64,000 nucleotides of DNA from Chryseobacterium piscicola (GTDB lineage: Bacteria; Bacteroidota; Bacteroidia; Flavobacteriales; Weeksellaceae): contig NZ_FTOJ01000001.1 of NCBI RefSeq assembly GCF_900156685.1, positions 806,001 through 870,000 on the forward strand, given 5' to 3'. This document shows, piece after piece, positions 51,346-62,800 of the stretch. Made by a program: the position numbers and the translations under genes. The stretch's first letter is position 1. Each line of letters begins with the position of its first letter. Below the pieces are notes generated by a model. That model was not told the DNA's origin, did not search any database, and saw only the letters and a program-made list of their open reading frames with translations.

Positions 51346-52396
51346 CATAATTTAGAAGAAGAATTATGAAGTAAGAATAGGTAATAGAGCCTTCTTGGCG
51401 GTTGCTTTTTAAGAATATATCATTGGTGAATCCAAAAAAATCTTCGAGCTTACTTGCATGTTTTCTCATGAAATTTCTTTCATAGGCACGGTCTCTTTTC
51501 ATTTCTGGCGAATATTGGGCAATTATATTTTCAACAAAAGCAGGATCTTCAATGTTGATGTATCGCAACAAGCTTTTCAATGTAAAAAGCTCTGTACTGT
51601 AACGCAATTCCAAGTTTTTCGAATCAATTCCTTTTAAATAAGCTATAAAATTAGCTTCTTGCTCGCGAGCAAAACCCAATTGATGTGCCGTCTCGTGTGC
51701 AATTGTAAAGGGAAGGATAGAATGTGGTAGGTTTTTATTATACTGATTTTCAGCTGTAAAAGGATTGTAATAACCTGAAATGCCAGTATAGCTCATTATT
51801 TCACTATACAAGCTTGGTTTTACAGATAATGAAAATAATTCTTCTTTTGAACTAATAATTTTTGGAATCGATTTGTCTTGATTGATAATTTCCTGAATTA
51901 ATAAATTTTCACTTGTAATAATAAACACTCCATTTTTGTCTTCTCGTGTTTGTTGCCTTGTAATTTTGCAATTTTCCAGATATTTTTTTGCTAAAATTTT
52001 TGCTTTAGAAAAACTGGGTTCTTCTTCCGAGGGTAATTTTTTGATGATGGGAGTTTGAAAGTACATCATTCCCCAAAAAATTTGATAACTAAAATAAAAT
52101 ATATTTAAAAATATCAAAATTCTTATTAAAGGCTTTCTTCTACAGGTTTTTTTAAATATTAGAAGAGTTTGAACAAACAAAAAAACGCCAACACAAATAT
52201 ACAATACATCACCTAAAGAGAAAGGAACCCATGAAAATAGGTTGATGTGAACATTTTTCTGTATATCATATAGTTGATCGAAAAAAGTGATGCAAGAATC
52301 TGTTTTTGAGAAAATGAAAAACAAAACAAATTGGGCAAGTAAAATACCTGCCCAAAATCTTTTTGTTTTTATTAGTGTAGCATTTTTAATGACCAT
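51338..52396 (-). CDS. DUF3810 membrane metallopeptidase-like protein
   Basis: This 352-aa protein has three N-terminal membrane segments (residues ~12-30, 55-75, 88-110) and then a soluble domain with the zinc-protease motif AHETAHQLGFAREQEANF (HExxH, with Glu further on). This DUF3810 family is common in Bacteroidota. Substrate unknown; the active-site motif is intact. It overlaps the upstream transporter gene by 11 nt. Confidence 0.85.
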   Translation of the reverse strand: MVIKNATLIKTKRFWAGILLAQFVLFFIFSKTDSCITFFDQLYDIQKNVHINLFSWVPFSLGDVLYICVGVFLFVQTLLIFKKTCRRKPLIRILIFLNIFYFSYQIFWGMMYFQTPIIKKLPSEEEPSFSKAKILAKKYLENCKITRQQTREDKNGVFIITSENLLIQEIINQDKSIPKIISSKEELFSLSVKPSLYSEIMSYTGISGYYNPFTAENQYNKNLPHSILPFTIAHETAHQLGFAREQEANFIAYLKGIDSKNLELRYSTELFTLKSLLRYINIEDPAFVENIIAQYSPEMKRDRAYERNFMRKHASKLEDFFGFTNDIFLKSNRQEGSITYSYFIILLLNYEK

Positions 52397-54149
52397 GAGA
52401 TTCGGATTCGCCCATTATGATGCCTTGTTTTTTTAAGATTTTTGGAGTAATAAATCCGTAGAATGCAAGATATACGAAACATAAAACAGGAATTACATAA
52501 GAGAAATGCGTCCAGGTAATTCCTAGAATTCCTTCTTTATTTACTTTATCAAAGTCGCAGATGTAACCTTGTAATAAAGGAATGATACCACCACCTAAAA
52601 TCATCATAACTAAGAAAGACGATGCTTTACCTGTGTTTTTTCCTAATCCTGCAATCGCAAGATCAAAAATAGATGGCCACATAATTGAACAGAAAAGACC
52701 ACCAGAAATAAAGAAGTATTTTGCAATTTCTTTATCAGGATAAACTAGGCCAATTAGCATCATTGACACACCCGCAATTCCGAAAATCATTAGTGTTTTT
52801 CCCGCATTTTTGCCCCCTAAGAAACTCATTATGATAAAAGCAATAATCCAAAATCCGTAGATATAGAACGATGAAACGTCTTTCCCACTTAGCGTATTGG
52901 CAATTATGATGATAGCGAAGGCAATAAAAGGAACTACAAATTTTAAAATATTAACGGTATTCTTTGACATATTGAAAACATTAATACTTCCGTTCCATCT
53001 ACCAATCATTAAACTTCCCCAATAAAGAGAAACGAAAGGCGCAATGTTGTGTTCTAAAACACCACCAAATTCTTTCGTATGAAGCAGCGCAGGCAAATTA
53101 CTAATAATAGAAACCTCTACACCTACATATATAAAGATGGCAAGCATTCCTAAGTAAAGCTGAGGGTAATTTAATATACTAAATTTTGTGTTTTCTTCTT
53201 CTGTATTTTCTTCTTGTTCTTTCGCAGGATCTTCAATTTTAGAGAAAAGCATAAAGATCGAAACCAAAATAAAAGCAATACCTAAAACAATAAATGGAAC
53301 TTTAACCAATTTCAAATTTTCTTTCACAAATTCGATTGGGTAAGAAATGCTTGAACTTTTTTCTTTGATCTTGCTCAATTGGGTTGAGAATTCTTCTATC
53401 TGAAAATCAGTTGCTTTAGAAATGTCTTTGAGCTGACTAATTTCAGCATTTAATTCATTAACATTCTGTTGTACCGTATATATAGCAGCTGAAACTACAG
53501 CAGGATCATCTTTTGAATCTTGCTTCAACGCAAGAATGTTCTTAGATAGTTCGTCTCTGTGTGCAACATACTCATTTTTTATAATTTCTATTTTAGAAAT
53601 ATCTTTATCTGCTGATGCTGTTTCTTTATCATTACCCATTCCGAAAAGAGCAATACCTACAAGGATTGGTCCGATAGTAGTTCCTAAAGAGTTTATGCCT
53701 CCTGCCAGTGTAAGACGGTGAGCGCCTGTTTGAGGACTTCCCATCTTAATTGCTAATGGATTGGCAACAATTTGTTGTACAGAAAAACCAAGGCCTACGA
53801 TAAATAATGCTGCCAGGAAAAACCAAAAGTTAGCCGCTGATGCTGCTGGAACAAAAAGAAAGGCGCCCACAGCAGAAAGTATAAGGCCCACAGCTAATGT
53901 CTTCTTATAGCCAAATTTTTGTAGAATGTCGCTTTTTATTGAAATCAAAAAGAAAATAACTGATCCTACAAAATAGGCTACATAAAATGCCCAAGCTACG
54001 AGTTGGCTCTGTACTTGTGAAAGCACAAACCATTTTTTGAAAACAGGAATAAGGATATCATTACTTGCGGCCACAAAGCCCCAAAAGAAAAAGACTACAA
54101 TGAGTGAGAGAAACTGAGACCATTTGGTCTGTTGCGGGTTAGAATCCAT
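52386..54149 (-). CDS. Sugar MFS transporter (FucP/GlcP-like) with a long central insert
   Basis: This 587-aa protein has 12 predicted membrane segments of the sugar:H+ symporter type; diagnostic parts are FFFWGFVAASNDILIPVFKKW, QQIVANPLAIKMGSPQTGAH and RLTLAGGINSLGTTIGPILVG. Family members are usually ~400-450 aa. Here about 110 extra hydrophilic, coiled-coil-forming residues (~180-285, Lys/Glu/Ser-rich, containing IKNEYVAHRDELSKN and QQNVNELNAEISQLKDI) lie between helices 6 and 7. Substrate likely a hexose or N-acetylhexosamine, not provable here. Confidence 0.85.
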   Translation of the reverse strand: MDSNPQQTKWSQFLSLIVVFFFWGFVAASNDILIPVFKKWFVLSQVQSQLVAWAFYVAYFVGSVIFFLISIKSDILQKFGYKKTLAVGLILSAVGAFLFVPAASAANFWFFLAALFIVGLGFSVQQIVANPLAIKMGSPQTGAHRLTLAGGINSLGTTIGPILVGIALFGMGNDKETASADKDISKIEIIKNEYVAHRDELSKNILALKQDSKDDPAVVSAAIYTVQQNVNELNAEISQLKDISKATDFQIEEFSTQLSKIKEKSSSISYPIEFVKENLKLVKVPFIVLGIAFILVSIFMLFSKIEDPAKEQEENTEEENTKFSILNYPQLYLGMLAIFIYVGVEVSIISNLPALLHTKEFGGVLEHNIAPFVSLYWGSLMIGRWNGSINVFNMSKNTVNILKFVVPFIAFAIIIIANTLSGKDVSSFYIYGFWIIAFIIMSFLGGKNAGKTLMIFGIAGVSMMLIGLVYPDKEIAKYFFISGGLFCSIMWPSIFDLAIAGLGKNTGKASSFLVMMILGGGIIPLLQGYICDFDKVNKEGILGITWTHFSYVIPVLCFVYLAFYGFITPKILKKQGIIMGESESHGH

Positions 54150-54189
54150 TTTAAATTTTTAATTACACAAATATAATTTATTTATGTTA

Positions 54190-54924
54190 TTAACTGAATT
54201 CTGTAAGTGTTTTTTTTATTGTCTCAAAAGCAGACAATTTTAAATCTTTAGTAGAAACTACTGGCTCAAGAATGTCATTAAAGTAAATTTTAACCTTTCC
54301 AGGATGTCCTTGTGAGTTATTGAAAGGGAAAATTTCTTTTAAACCAACAATAGTAAAAACAGCAATAGGAGAGTTGTGTTTTGAAGAAAGCGTGAATGCG
54401 CCATCTTTAAATTCATCCAAAACGATAGAAGTATCATCAGGAACTCCACCTTCTGGGAATAATACAATACTGTTCCCTTCTTCCATTTTTTCGGCGCATC
54501 TTCTATATACATCGGCACGGCTTTTTGGGCTACTGCGATCTACCATTACACAAATTCTTTTATAAATAGTTCCGAAGATAGGGATTTTTTCAAGCTCTTT
54601 TTTCCCGACATAACAAAGCGGATGATCTGGAAACAATATGCAAGGAAGCATAATATCCATTATAGAAGTGTGATTAGAAATCACGACATACTGTCTGTTT
54701 TTATCAATTTTTTTGTTTGTGAGATTAATGAGTTCATACCTCAAGCCCATTCCGTAAAAAACGCCATAGCACCATAAACGTATAAATTTATAAGCATACT
54801 TGTAATTTTTTTTATTGTAAGAGAGCAGGTACACCGGAAGTCCGAAACTTATTGTCAGTACAAATGCCAAAATAATCAGCCAGCCACGCCAAAGGTAGTT
54901 GAGGATTTTTTTTAGTTTACCCAT
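54190..54924 (-). CDS. plsC: 1-acyl-sn-glycerol-3-phosphate acyltransferase
   Basis: This 244-aa PlsC-family enzyme transfers an acyl chain to lysophosphatidic acid in membrane lipid synthesis. Motif I NHTSIMD (His and Asp catalytic, residues ~80-86) and motif III VLFPEGGVPDD (~155-165) are visible, and a membrane helix lies at the N-terminus (IILAFVLTISFGLPVYLL). It is preceded by the GtrA gene with an 8-nt overlap. Confidence 0.92.
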   Translation of the reverse strand: MGKLKKILNYLWRGWLIILAFVLTISFGLPVYLLSYNKKNYKYAYKFIRLWCYGVFYGMGLRYELINLTNKKIDKNRQYVVISNHTSIMDIMLPCILFPDHPLCYVGKKELEKIPIFGTIYKRICVMVDRSSPKSRADVYRRCAEKMEEGNSIVLFPEGGVPDDTSIVLDEFKDGAFTLSSKHNSPIAVFTIVGLKEIFPFNNSQGHPGKVKIYFNDILEPVVSTKDLKLSAFETIKKTLTEFS

Positions 54925-55396
54925 TAAATATTATTTTTTTCTTAACAGAATAATTTAAAATTGAAACCAAAAGAATTGCCGATATTTTACTTAAAATTTC
55001 CGGGCTTAAAGTGTAAATCAGGAGGTCTATATTGTCTTTAAATATAAAACTATAGAAAATTTGAAAGAAAATAAGGCTGAATAATGTAGAAATTACAGAA
55101 ACTGCCATAAAGTAAACAAATTCTCTTTTTTTAGAATGCTTTCCGCGCTCAAATACAAACCAAATGCTTAGAAAATAGTTGGTAATAATTCCGCAAGAAG
55201 TAGAGAAAATATTACTCAAAGGAAAATGTATCCCATGAAAATTTTTCTCTTCTAAAAAGAGTTGAGGTAAATAAGAGCTGAAAATCTTAAAACTTCCTAT
55301 TTCTATTACCGCACTCAAACCACCAGCAATAATAAAAAAAAGTACCTGTTTCTGCCTTATAAGAATATCTTTCATCAAATCAATCAATTCTTGCAA
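54917..55396 (-). CDS. GtrA family membrane protein
   Basis: This 159-aa protein has four membrane segments in the GtrA pattern: FFIIAGGLSAVIEIGSFKIF, NIFSTSCGIITNYFLSIWFVF, FMAVSVISTLFSLIFFQIFY and SKISAILLVSILNYSVKKKI. GtrA proteins are thought to flip lipid-linked sugars for cell-surface glycosylation. The 8-nt overlap with plsC means they are co-expressed. The 209-bp gap up to 55605 would hold a promoter; none is obvious. Confidence 0.88.
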   Translation of the reverse strand: MQELIDLMKDILIRQKQVLFFIIAGGLSAVIEIGSFKIFSSYLPQLFLEEKNFHGIHFPLSNIFSTSCGIITNYFLSIWFVFERGKHSKKREFVYFMAVSVISTLFSLIFFQIFYSFIFKDNIDLLIYTLSPEILSKISAILLVSILNYSVKKKIIFNG

Positions 55397-55605
55397 AGTT
55401 ATAACTATATGTTAAACACTAAAAAAAGTTGTTAATTTTTTTTTTCGATTGAAAAATATTTCTAAATTTAGTTTTCTGAATTAAAAATTACTATTGGATA
55501 AGAAATTCATTTCCAGTCGTTTTAGAATGACGTTTTTTCTGTCTTTTAGTATATGTTTTTCGCAAAATTCACTAAACTAAACAAACATCAATCAAAATTA
55601 TTGAT

Positions 55606-55869
55606 ATGGAAAGGCAAAATAAATACAGAAAATTTCAGCTTCAACAAAAAAATATTGAAGATTTAGAAAGACAAAGCATTAGATTCAAAAGAGTGTATTC
55701 TGAATACGAAAATATGTCTGATGATCTTTGGAAACTAGAAAACTCCGAAGGAGAAGCAGTGCCAGATGATTTTTTAGAAGCCATGATCTTGCAAACCTCC
55801 TATCTTGAAGACGAAATCAAAGATTGGTTACTACAATATAATGCTTCTCAAAACGAGATGCAACCCTAG
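55606..55869 (+). CDS. Conserved hypothetical protein, small helical
   Basis: This 87-aa acidic, Gln/Glu/Arg-rich protein appears all-helical (NIEDLERQSIRFKRVYSEYE and MILQTSYLEDEIKDWLLQYN). No signal peptide, no known motif. It is clearly coding by composition and sits alone between divergent genes. Function unknown. Confidence 0.72.
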   Translation: MERQNKYRKFQLQQKNIEDLERQSIRFKRVYSEYENMSDDLWKLENSEGEAVPDDFLEAMILQTSYLEDEIKDWLLQYNASQNEMQP

Positions 55870-55954
55870 TTTTTGTGAATAAAGTCATCGCTCTTTACTC
55901 TGCTTTTTCAAGATAAATTCATACTTTAGCACCTTTAAATGAAATTGTAAATAT

Positions 55955-56806
55955 ATGGTTGCTATTGTTGATAGTGGTTCTACTAAATCGGATTGGGTTA
56001 TCTTAGATGATTTCAAAAATGTTTTCTTAAAGACAGAAACTATTGGTTTCAACCCCAATTTTATCAGCAAAGAATTAATTGTTCCTGAAATTGAACAAAA
56101 CAAAAGTTTATCGTCAGTTAAAAATTCAATTACCAAGATTTTTTTCTATGGATCTGGTTGTGGTGTGAGAGAAAATTGTGAAACAATAAAGCAAGAAGTT
56201 GGTAAAATCTTTATCAACGCAGAGATTATTGTAAAAGAAGATCTTTTTGCTGCTGCTTATGCTGCATACAATGGCAAACCAACCATCGTTTGCATTTTAG
56301 GAACAGGATCCAACTCATGTTATTTTGACGGTGAAAATTTACATATAAAACTTCCTTCATTAGGCTATCTTATGGGCGATGAAGGTAGCGGAAGTGCAAT
56401 AGGTAAACAAGTGGTACGTAGGTTTTTTATGCAGAAACTTCCTCAAGACTTGCATTTAGAATTTAAAGAAACTTATGGTTTAACTATTGACGTGGCATTG
56501 AAAAATATGTATCACAAAACAAGACCAAACGCCTATTTGGCAGATTTCAATAAATTTGTTGTCGAAAGAAAACATCATCCTTATCTCCAGAATATGATTT
56601 TGGAAGAAATGAAAAACTTCTTCGATTATCAGGTTCTTCCTTATGAAGAATCAAATGAAGCTGAGATTAATTTCATCGGCTCTATTGCTTACTACTACGA
56701 AGATATTTTGCGTTCTGCAGCTTCAGAACTCGGGTTAAATGTGGGACATGTTGTACAAAAACCTATCGAAAGTTTAGTCAACTACCATATTAAATATATA
56801 CTATAA
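55955..56806 (+). CDS. N-acetylglucosamine kinase-like BadF/BadG ATPase
   Basis: This 283-aa protein of the ASKHA fold has phosphate 1 motif VAIVDSGSTKSDWVILDD at the N-terminus, phosphate 2 motif IVCILGTGSNSCYFDG (~110-125), LGYLMGDEGSGSAIGKQVV (~135-153), and adenosine-binding NFIGSIAYYYEDIL near the end. The family includes N-acetylglucosamine kinases of peptidoglycan recycling. It lies 15 bp before the malic enzyme gene. Confidence 0.85.
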   Translation: MVAIVDSGSTKSDWVILDDFKNVFLKTETIGFNPNFISKELIVPEIEQNKSLSSVKNSITKIFFYGSGCGVRENCETIKQEVGKIFINAEIIVKEDLFAAAYAAYNGKPTIVCILGTGSNSCYFDGENLHIKLPSLGYLMGDEGSGSAIGKQVVRRFFMQKLPQDLHLEFKETYGLTIDVALKNMYHKTRPNAYLADFNKFVVERKHHPYLQNMILEEMKNFFDYQVLPYEESNEAEINFIGSIAYYYEDILRSAASELGLNVGHVVQKPIESLVNYHIKYIL

Positions 56807-56821
56807 AAAAAAGAAAATTCT

Positions 56822-59110
56822 ATGTCTAATAAAACTCAACGCGACGAGAAAAATTTTAATCAAGCCGCGCTAGATTATCATAAAGCAGAACCGAAAGGTA
56901 AAATTGAAGTAATCCCCTCAAAACCGCATTCCTCACAAAGAGACTTGTCATTGGCATATTCTCCAGGAGTGGCAGTGCCTTGTATGGAGATTCATCACAA
57001 CCCTGAAACCGTTTACGATTATACAGGAAAAGGAAATTTGGTTGCCGTAATTTCAAATGGAACAGCTGTTCTTGGTCTGGGAGACATCGGTGCAGAAGCT
57101 TCAAAACCTGTAATGGAAGGAAAGGGTCTTTTGTTTAAAATTTTTGCAGACATCAATGTTTTTGATATCGAAATTGATGAGAAAAATCCTGATAAATTTA
57201 TTCAGATTGTAAAAGGTATCGCTCCAACTTTTGGTGGAATCAATCTTGAAGACATCAAAGCTCCTGAAGCTTTCTATATCGAACAAAAATTAAAAGAAGA
57301 ATTGGATATTCCGTTGATGCATGATGATCAACACGGAACTGCTATTATTTCTGCGGCAGCATTAATTAATGCTCTTCAGATTGCCAACAAAAACATCGAG
57401 GAAGTAAAAATGGTTGTAAACGGAGCCGGAGCAGCAGCTGTGGCATGTACCAATCTTTATATTTCTTTGGGTCTAAAAAGAGAAAATGTATTGATGTGCG
57501 ACAGCAAAGGGGTTATCAATCATAAAAGAGAAAACCTTACTCCAGAAAAAATAGATTTCGTTGCTCAAACTGATCTCGAAACTCTAGAAGATGCCTTAAA
57601 AGGTTCAGATGTTTTCATTGGTTTGTCTAAAGGAAACGTGATGACACCAGATATGTTGAGCAGCATGGCAGAAAATCCAATCGTCTTTGCATTGGCAAAT
57701 CCTGATCCTGAGATTGCTTACGATTTGGCAATGGCAACAAGAAAAGATGTCATCATGGCAACAGGAAGAAGTGATTATCCTAATCAGGTGAACAATGTTC
57801 TTGGTTTCCCTTATATTTTCCGTGGCGCATTGGATGTTCAGGCAAAAGGAATTAACGAAGAAATGAAATTGGCGGCTGTACATGCAATCGCTAATTTGGC
57901 AAAAGAACCCGTTCCGGAAGCGGTAATTTTAGCTTACAATGTTCAGAATTTGCAGTTTGGTAGAGAATATTTTATTCCGAAACCATTCGATAACAGATTA
58001 ATTACCAAAGTTTCAAGCGCCGTTGCTAAAGCAGCAATTGACAGCGGAATTGCCAGAAAAACCATTGCAGATTTCAACGAATACGAAACTCAGCTTCTCG
58101 ACAGAATGGGAAGAGATGAGAAGTTGGTGAGAATGATGCAAAACCGTGCAAAAGCCAATCCTAAAAGAATTACTCTGGGCAATGCTGAAGAATATAATGT
58201 TTTGAAAGCTGCGCAAATTCTCTATGAAGAAGGAATTGCTTACCCAATTCTTTTAGGAGATAAAAAATACGTAAAAGAACAAATGGAGCGTTTCGGAATC
58301 AATATAGATGTTCCGATTATCGATCCTAGTGATGACGACCAGAAAGAAAACAGAAAAAAATACAGAGAAACACTTTGGAAACTTCGTCAGAGAAAAGGGG
58401 TGAATGAGTACAAAGCCAAAAAATTCGTTCGCCAAAGAGATTATTTTGGTCCTTTGATGTTGAAACACGGTGATACAGATGGCTTGATTGTTGGTTTTTC
58501 TAAAAATTATGTCTCTACTTTAAGACCTGTTTTAGAAGTGATAGAAAAAGAAAAAGGGGTTGAAAAAGTGGCGGCAATGATGATGATTTTATCTGAAAAG
58601 AAACCGATTTTCTTCGCAGATACTTCTATTAATCAAAATCCTACTGCTGAAGATTTGGTGAATATTGCTAAAATGGCAGAGCATACTGTGAAATCTTTCG
58701 CTATCGAACCGAGAATTGCAATGCTTGGTTTTGAAAACTTCGCTGCAATTTCTGATACTTCGAAAAAAGTAGCAAAAGCAGTGAGTATTCTTCACGAGAA
58801 ATTCCCGAAAATGATTGTTGATGGAGAAATTCAACCAGATTTTGCAATGAATTCTGATCATTTGAGTGATTATCCGTTCTCAAAATTAGGAACTACTCCT
58901 GCCAATACATTTATATTCCCAAATCTTGAATCCGCAAACCTATCTTACAAAATCATCAGAGGAATGAAGGTTGCACAAGTGATCGGACCCATCCTAATGG
59001 GACTGAAACAGCCTGTTCATGTTTTACAAATGCGTTCAAGTGTTGATGAGATTGTGAATCTGGCAACTGTTGCAGTTTTGGATGCACAGAGAAGAGAAAG
59101 TAAAAAATAA
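56822..59110 (+). CDS. maeB: NADP-dependent malic enzyme with phosphotransacetylase-like C-terminus
   Basis: This 762-aa MaeB-type enzyme decarboxylates malate to pyruvate with NADP. The malic N-terminal domain has [18 protein letters not shown] and [18 protein letters not shown], the NAD(P) fold has [17 protein letters not shown], and [21 protein letters not shown] follows. The C-terminal ~330 residues are a phosphotransacetylase-like domain (residues ~430-762) thought to be regulatory. Full length for its family. A terminator follows, so it ends the transcription unit. Confidence 0.93.
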   Translation: MSNKTQRDEKNFNQAALDYHKAEPKGKIEVIPSKPHSSQRDLSLAYSPGVAVPCMEIHHNPETVYDYTGKGNLVAVISNGTAVLGLGDIGAEASKPVMEGKGLLFKIFADINVFDIEIDEKNPDKFIQIVKGIAPTFGGINLEDIKAPEAFYIEQKLKEELDIPLMHDDQHGTAIISAAALINALQIANKNIEEVKMVVNGAGAAAVACTNLYISLGLKRENVLMCDSKGVINHKRENLTPEKIDFVAQTDLETLEDALKGSDVFIGLSKGNVMTPDMLSSMAENPIVFALANPDPEIAYDLAMATRKDVIMATGRSDYPNQVNNVLGFPYIFRGALDVQAKGINEEMKLAAVHAIANLAKEPVPEAVILAYNVQNLQFGREYFIPKPFDNRLITKVSSAVAKAAIDSGIARKTIADFNEYETQLLDRMGRDEKLVRMMQNRAKANPKRITLGNAEEYNVLKAAQILYEEGIAYPILLGDKKYVKEQMERFGINIDVPIIDPSDDDQKENRKKYRETLWKLRQRKGVNEYKAKKFVRQRDYFGPLMLKHGDTDGLIVGFSKNYVSTLRPVLEVIEKEKGVEKVAAMMMILSEKKPIFFADTSINQNPTAEDLVNIAKMAEHTVKSFAIEPRIAMLGFENFAAISDTSKKVAKAVSILHEKFPKMIVDGEIQPDFAMNSDHLSDYPFSKLGTTPANTFIFPNLESANLSYKIIRGMKVAQVIGPILMGLKQPVHVLQMRSSVDEIVNLATVAVLDAQRRESKK

Positions 59111-59132
59111 ACTCATCAATTTTATAAAACAG

Positions 59133-59165
59133 AAAACTCCAGATTATTTTGGAGTTTTTTGTTTT
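59133..59165 (+). terminator. Terminator after maeB
   Basis: The stem AAAACTCCA / TGGAGTTTT (59133-59158) with an 8-nt loop is followed by TTG and T5, a classic Rho-independent terminator. Nothing else is seen in the gap to ruvA. Confidence 0.8.
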
Positions 59166-59277
59166 TAAGCTAAATTCTTGTCTTTGTTAATACAAAAAAA
59201 GTTAAATATCATTCTTATGTTAAATGAAATTATTACTTAGTTTAAATTACTATATTTGGGAGTTATAAAAATTGATA

Positions 59278-59862
59278 ATGATATTTTCTTTACAGGGAAC
59301 CGTTCAGGAGCTTAGTCCCACTTACGCTGTACTCAATGTACAAGGCGTGGGTTATTATGTAGGCATAAGTTTGATGACTTCCCAAAAACTGATTCACAAC
59401 AAAGAATCTTTTCTATTTATTCAACAGATCATCCGTGAAGACGCTCATTTACTTTTTGGGTTTCATACCCGTGCAGAAAAGGAAATGTTTAATCTTCTCA
59501 TCAGTGTAACAGGGGTAGGAGCGGTTTCTTCACTCATTCTTTTATCTACTTTGAATCTTGAAGAAATTGCAACAGCAATTCTTTCTGGAAACAGTGCTTT
59601 GATCCAGAAAGCCAAAGGTATCGGCGCAAAAACGGCCGAAAGAATCATTGTAGATCTTAAAGATAAAGTGCAGAAATTCAAAGCTGAAGGCGAAGAGATT
59701 TCGATGTCTGTAGATAATAAAACCAAGGAAGATGCGTTATCAGCATTAGAAGTTTTGGGAATTCCAAAAAGGATGAGCGAGAAAATCGCAGACCGCATGA
59801 TCAAGCAGAATGCAGACATCACAACGGAAGAACTCGTAAAGCAAATTTTAAAAAACATTTAA
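59278..59862 (+). CDS. ruvA: Holliday junction branch-migration protein RuvA
   Basis: This 194-aa RuvA starts at ATG 59278 (MIFSLQGTVQELSPTYAVLN); a TTG two codons upstream is less likely. Domain I is a beta-barrel (GVGYYVGISL). Domain II has helix-hairpin-helix pairs (LISVTGVGAVSSLILLS and AKGIGAKTAERIIVDLKD). Domain III at the end binds RuvB (EDALSALEVLGIPKRMSEKI). It tetramerises on four-way junctions in recombination repair. The neighbour sprA follows 6 bp downstream, the usual Flavobacteriia order. Confidence 0.95.
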   Translation: MIFSLQGTVQELSPTYAVLNVQGVGYYVGISLMTSQKLIHNKESFLFIQQIIREDAHLLFGFHTRAEKEMFNLLISVTGVGAVSSLILLSTLNLEEIATAILSGNSALIQKAKGIGAKTAERIIVDLKDKVQKFKAEGEEISMSVDNKTKEDALSALEVLGIPKRMSEKIADRMIKQNADITTEELVKQILKNI

Positions 59863-59868
59863 CGTTTG

Positions 59869-62800
59869 GTGAAAAAGATTAGTTATTTCAACATATTTTC
59901 GGTCTTATTTTTCCTGTTGGTTTCGGGAAGTGTATTTGCGCAACAAGAACCTACAGGTTTTACTATAAAAAAAGACTGGCAGGTGGAAGATCCTACCTAT
60001 TACGAAGCGTATTACGACATCAAAACCGGGATGTATTTCGTCTACCCAAAAGTAGGTAATACAGTTACTGGTCCGCCTACGCCGATGTCTCCGCAAGACT
60101 ACAAAGAGTTTATGGATGCGCAGCAGGCAAAGACCTACTACAAAGACAAGTCTAATAGGTATAGCCTCATGTTCCGTAAAGACAAAGCTGAGGCAGCAAG
60201 ATTGGGTTTAATTCCTTCGCTTACAATCAATAACAGGCTTTTTGAAGCAATGTTCGGGAGTAATAAAATTGAAATTATTCCTTCAGGATATGCCTCATTC
60301 GATTTTGCAGGTCTTTATCAAAAGATTGATAATCCTTTAATTTTACCTCAAAACAGAACGAGTTTCACATTTGATATCGACCAGAGAATTCAGCTGGGTT
60401 TAATTGGAAAAGTAGGTGAAAACCTTCAGCTAAAAGCCAATTATGATACCCAAAGTGGTTTTGCGTTTGAAAACAGAATGAATCTCGTCTGGCAGGCAAA
60501 AGGAAGCTGGAAAGATCTGCAAACAAAAGGTTTGAATGATGTAGATAAGCCGAGCGCAGGGGGAGAAGATAAAATCATCAAAAGAATAGAATTTGGTAAT
60601 GTCAATATGCCACTTTCTACGAGCCTTATACGAGGTTCGGAATCTCTTTTTGGGGTCAAATCTGAATTCCAGTTTGGTAAAACTTTTGGTACGGCAGTAA
60701 TGTCACAGCAGCAAGGAGAAGCAAGAAATATCGTTGTGCAAGGCGGTGGGGTGATGAATACTTTTAAAGTAAACGCTATTGATTATGAAGATAACCAGCA
60801 TTATTTCATAGGACAATACTTCCTGAATAATTATGACAATGCTTTACTCAATTATCCCCAAATCAACTCAAGAATTAATATCTCGAGAATTGAAGTCTGG
60901 GTGCTTGATCAAGGGAACTCAAACCTTTCTTATCAAAAAAGTATCGTCGGAATAAGAGATCTAGGAGAAGGGGCATCTGGATTGCCAGATAACACTCAGA
61001 ACAATGTCTACGGAGCAGTAACAGCTTTAGGAGCAGGAATTAGAAATCCTGATCAGACTTACAATACCATCAACGGTCAGGTTTTACCCAATGCAACGGG
61101 TACTACCGAGCCTTATCAGGATGGAGAACAGTTTATTTACAACAGAAAAGCTCGTCGTTTGACGACAAGTGAATATACATTTCATCCACAATTAGGTTAT
61201 GTTTCATTAAATCAAAGGCTTAATGATCAACAATTGCTTGCGGTTTCTTACTCCTATACGGTAAACGGAACAAGTCAGGTCTATAAAGTAGGGGAGTTTT
61301 CGGAGGAAAGTCCGGTTTTGGTTACTAAACTTTTGAAGCCGAATACCACAGTAAAAACAACTTCTCCAATGTGGCAGTTGATGATGAAAAACATTTATGC
61401 TCTAGATGCCGGACAAATCGAGCAAGACGGATTTATTTTAAATGTTTTATACCGTGACCCGCAAACGGGAGGTAAAGTAAATTATCTACCAAATACAAGT
61501 GTTCAAGATATCAATTTGTTGAAATTATTAAATTGGGACAGACTCAATCTGCATGGTGACCTTCAGTCTAATGGAGGTACCTTAGGTGATGGGATTTTCG
61601 ATTTTGTAAACGGAATTACAGTGAAACCCGAATTTGGTAAGCTTATATTTACAAAAATTCAGCCATTCGGAAGTCACATGCAAACGGTTTTGGGAAGCAA
61701 TAATCCTCAATATGTATTTTCTGATCTCTACAGCCAACAAAAACAGGTGGCAAGCGCTAGTAGTCTTGCCCAGCGATATACTTTAGAAGGCAGATACAAA
61801 GGAGCACAAGGACAGGGGATTTCTCTGGGTGCAGTTAATGTACCTCAAGGTTCCGTAAAAGTTTCTGCCAATGGTGTACAGTTAACCGAAGGGGTAGATT
61901 ATACCGTAGATTACATGTTGGGTTCAGTAACAATAATTAATGAAAACGTAAAACAATCCGGGCAGGCAATCAATATTTCACTTGAAAACCAATTGACCTT
62001 TAATACACAGCGTAAAAGATTTTTAGGCTTAAATTTAGAAAGAAGAGTAAGCGAAAACTTTATTTTTGGCGGAACAGTAGTTAATTACTCAGAATCACCT
62101 TTAACGCAAAAGGTAAATTATGGTCAGGAAGCAGTAAATAATACCATGGCTGGTGTAAATATGTTGTACAACAACCAATTACCATTCCTTACCAGACTTA
62201 CAGATAAAATACCAGGAATCAATACAGAAGCTCCATCCAACCTGAATTTCAGAATGGAAGGCGCCTACCTTATTCCGGGAATCAATAAAGGAACAAATGA
62301 TCAGTCTTATATTGATGATTTTGAACAGACGACTTCAAAGATTTCTTTAAAAGAACCAACGGCTTGGAGCTTAGCTTCAAAACCAGAAAAAAATCAAAAC
62401 TACCCCATCTTCAACGGAGCTGGAAGTAACAACGACCTTACCAATGGATATGGAAGAGGTTTGCTTTCTTGGTACAACATCGACCCTAGATTCTGGGGCG
62501 TGGGAGGAAGACCTCCTGAAGGTATTACAGCACAGTCGGTATCCAATCACGCATCAAGAAGGGTTCAGTTTTCAGAAATTTTCAACAATAGGGATTTCGT
62601 AGCCGGCGAGCAGACGTTTACCAACACTTTCGATATTTCTTACTATCCTGCAGAAAAAGGACCTTACAACATTAATCCAAATACAGAAACTACACAACAA
62701 AGATGGGCAGGTCTCATGCGTCCCATCAGTGTTTCTAATTTTATTAATTCAAATATAGAATATTTAGAATTTTGGATGATGGATCCTTATGCGGATAACA

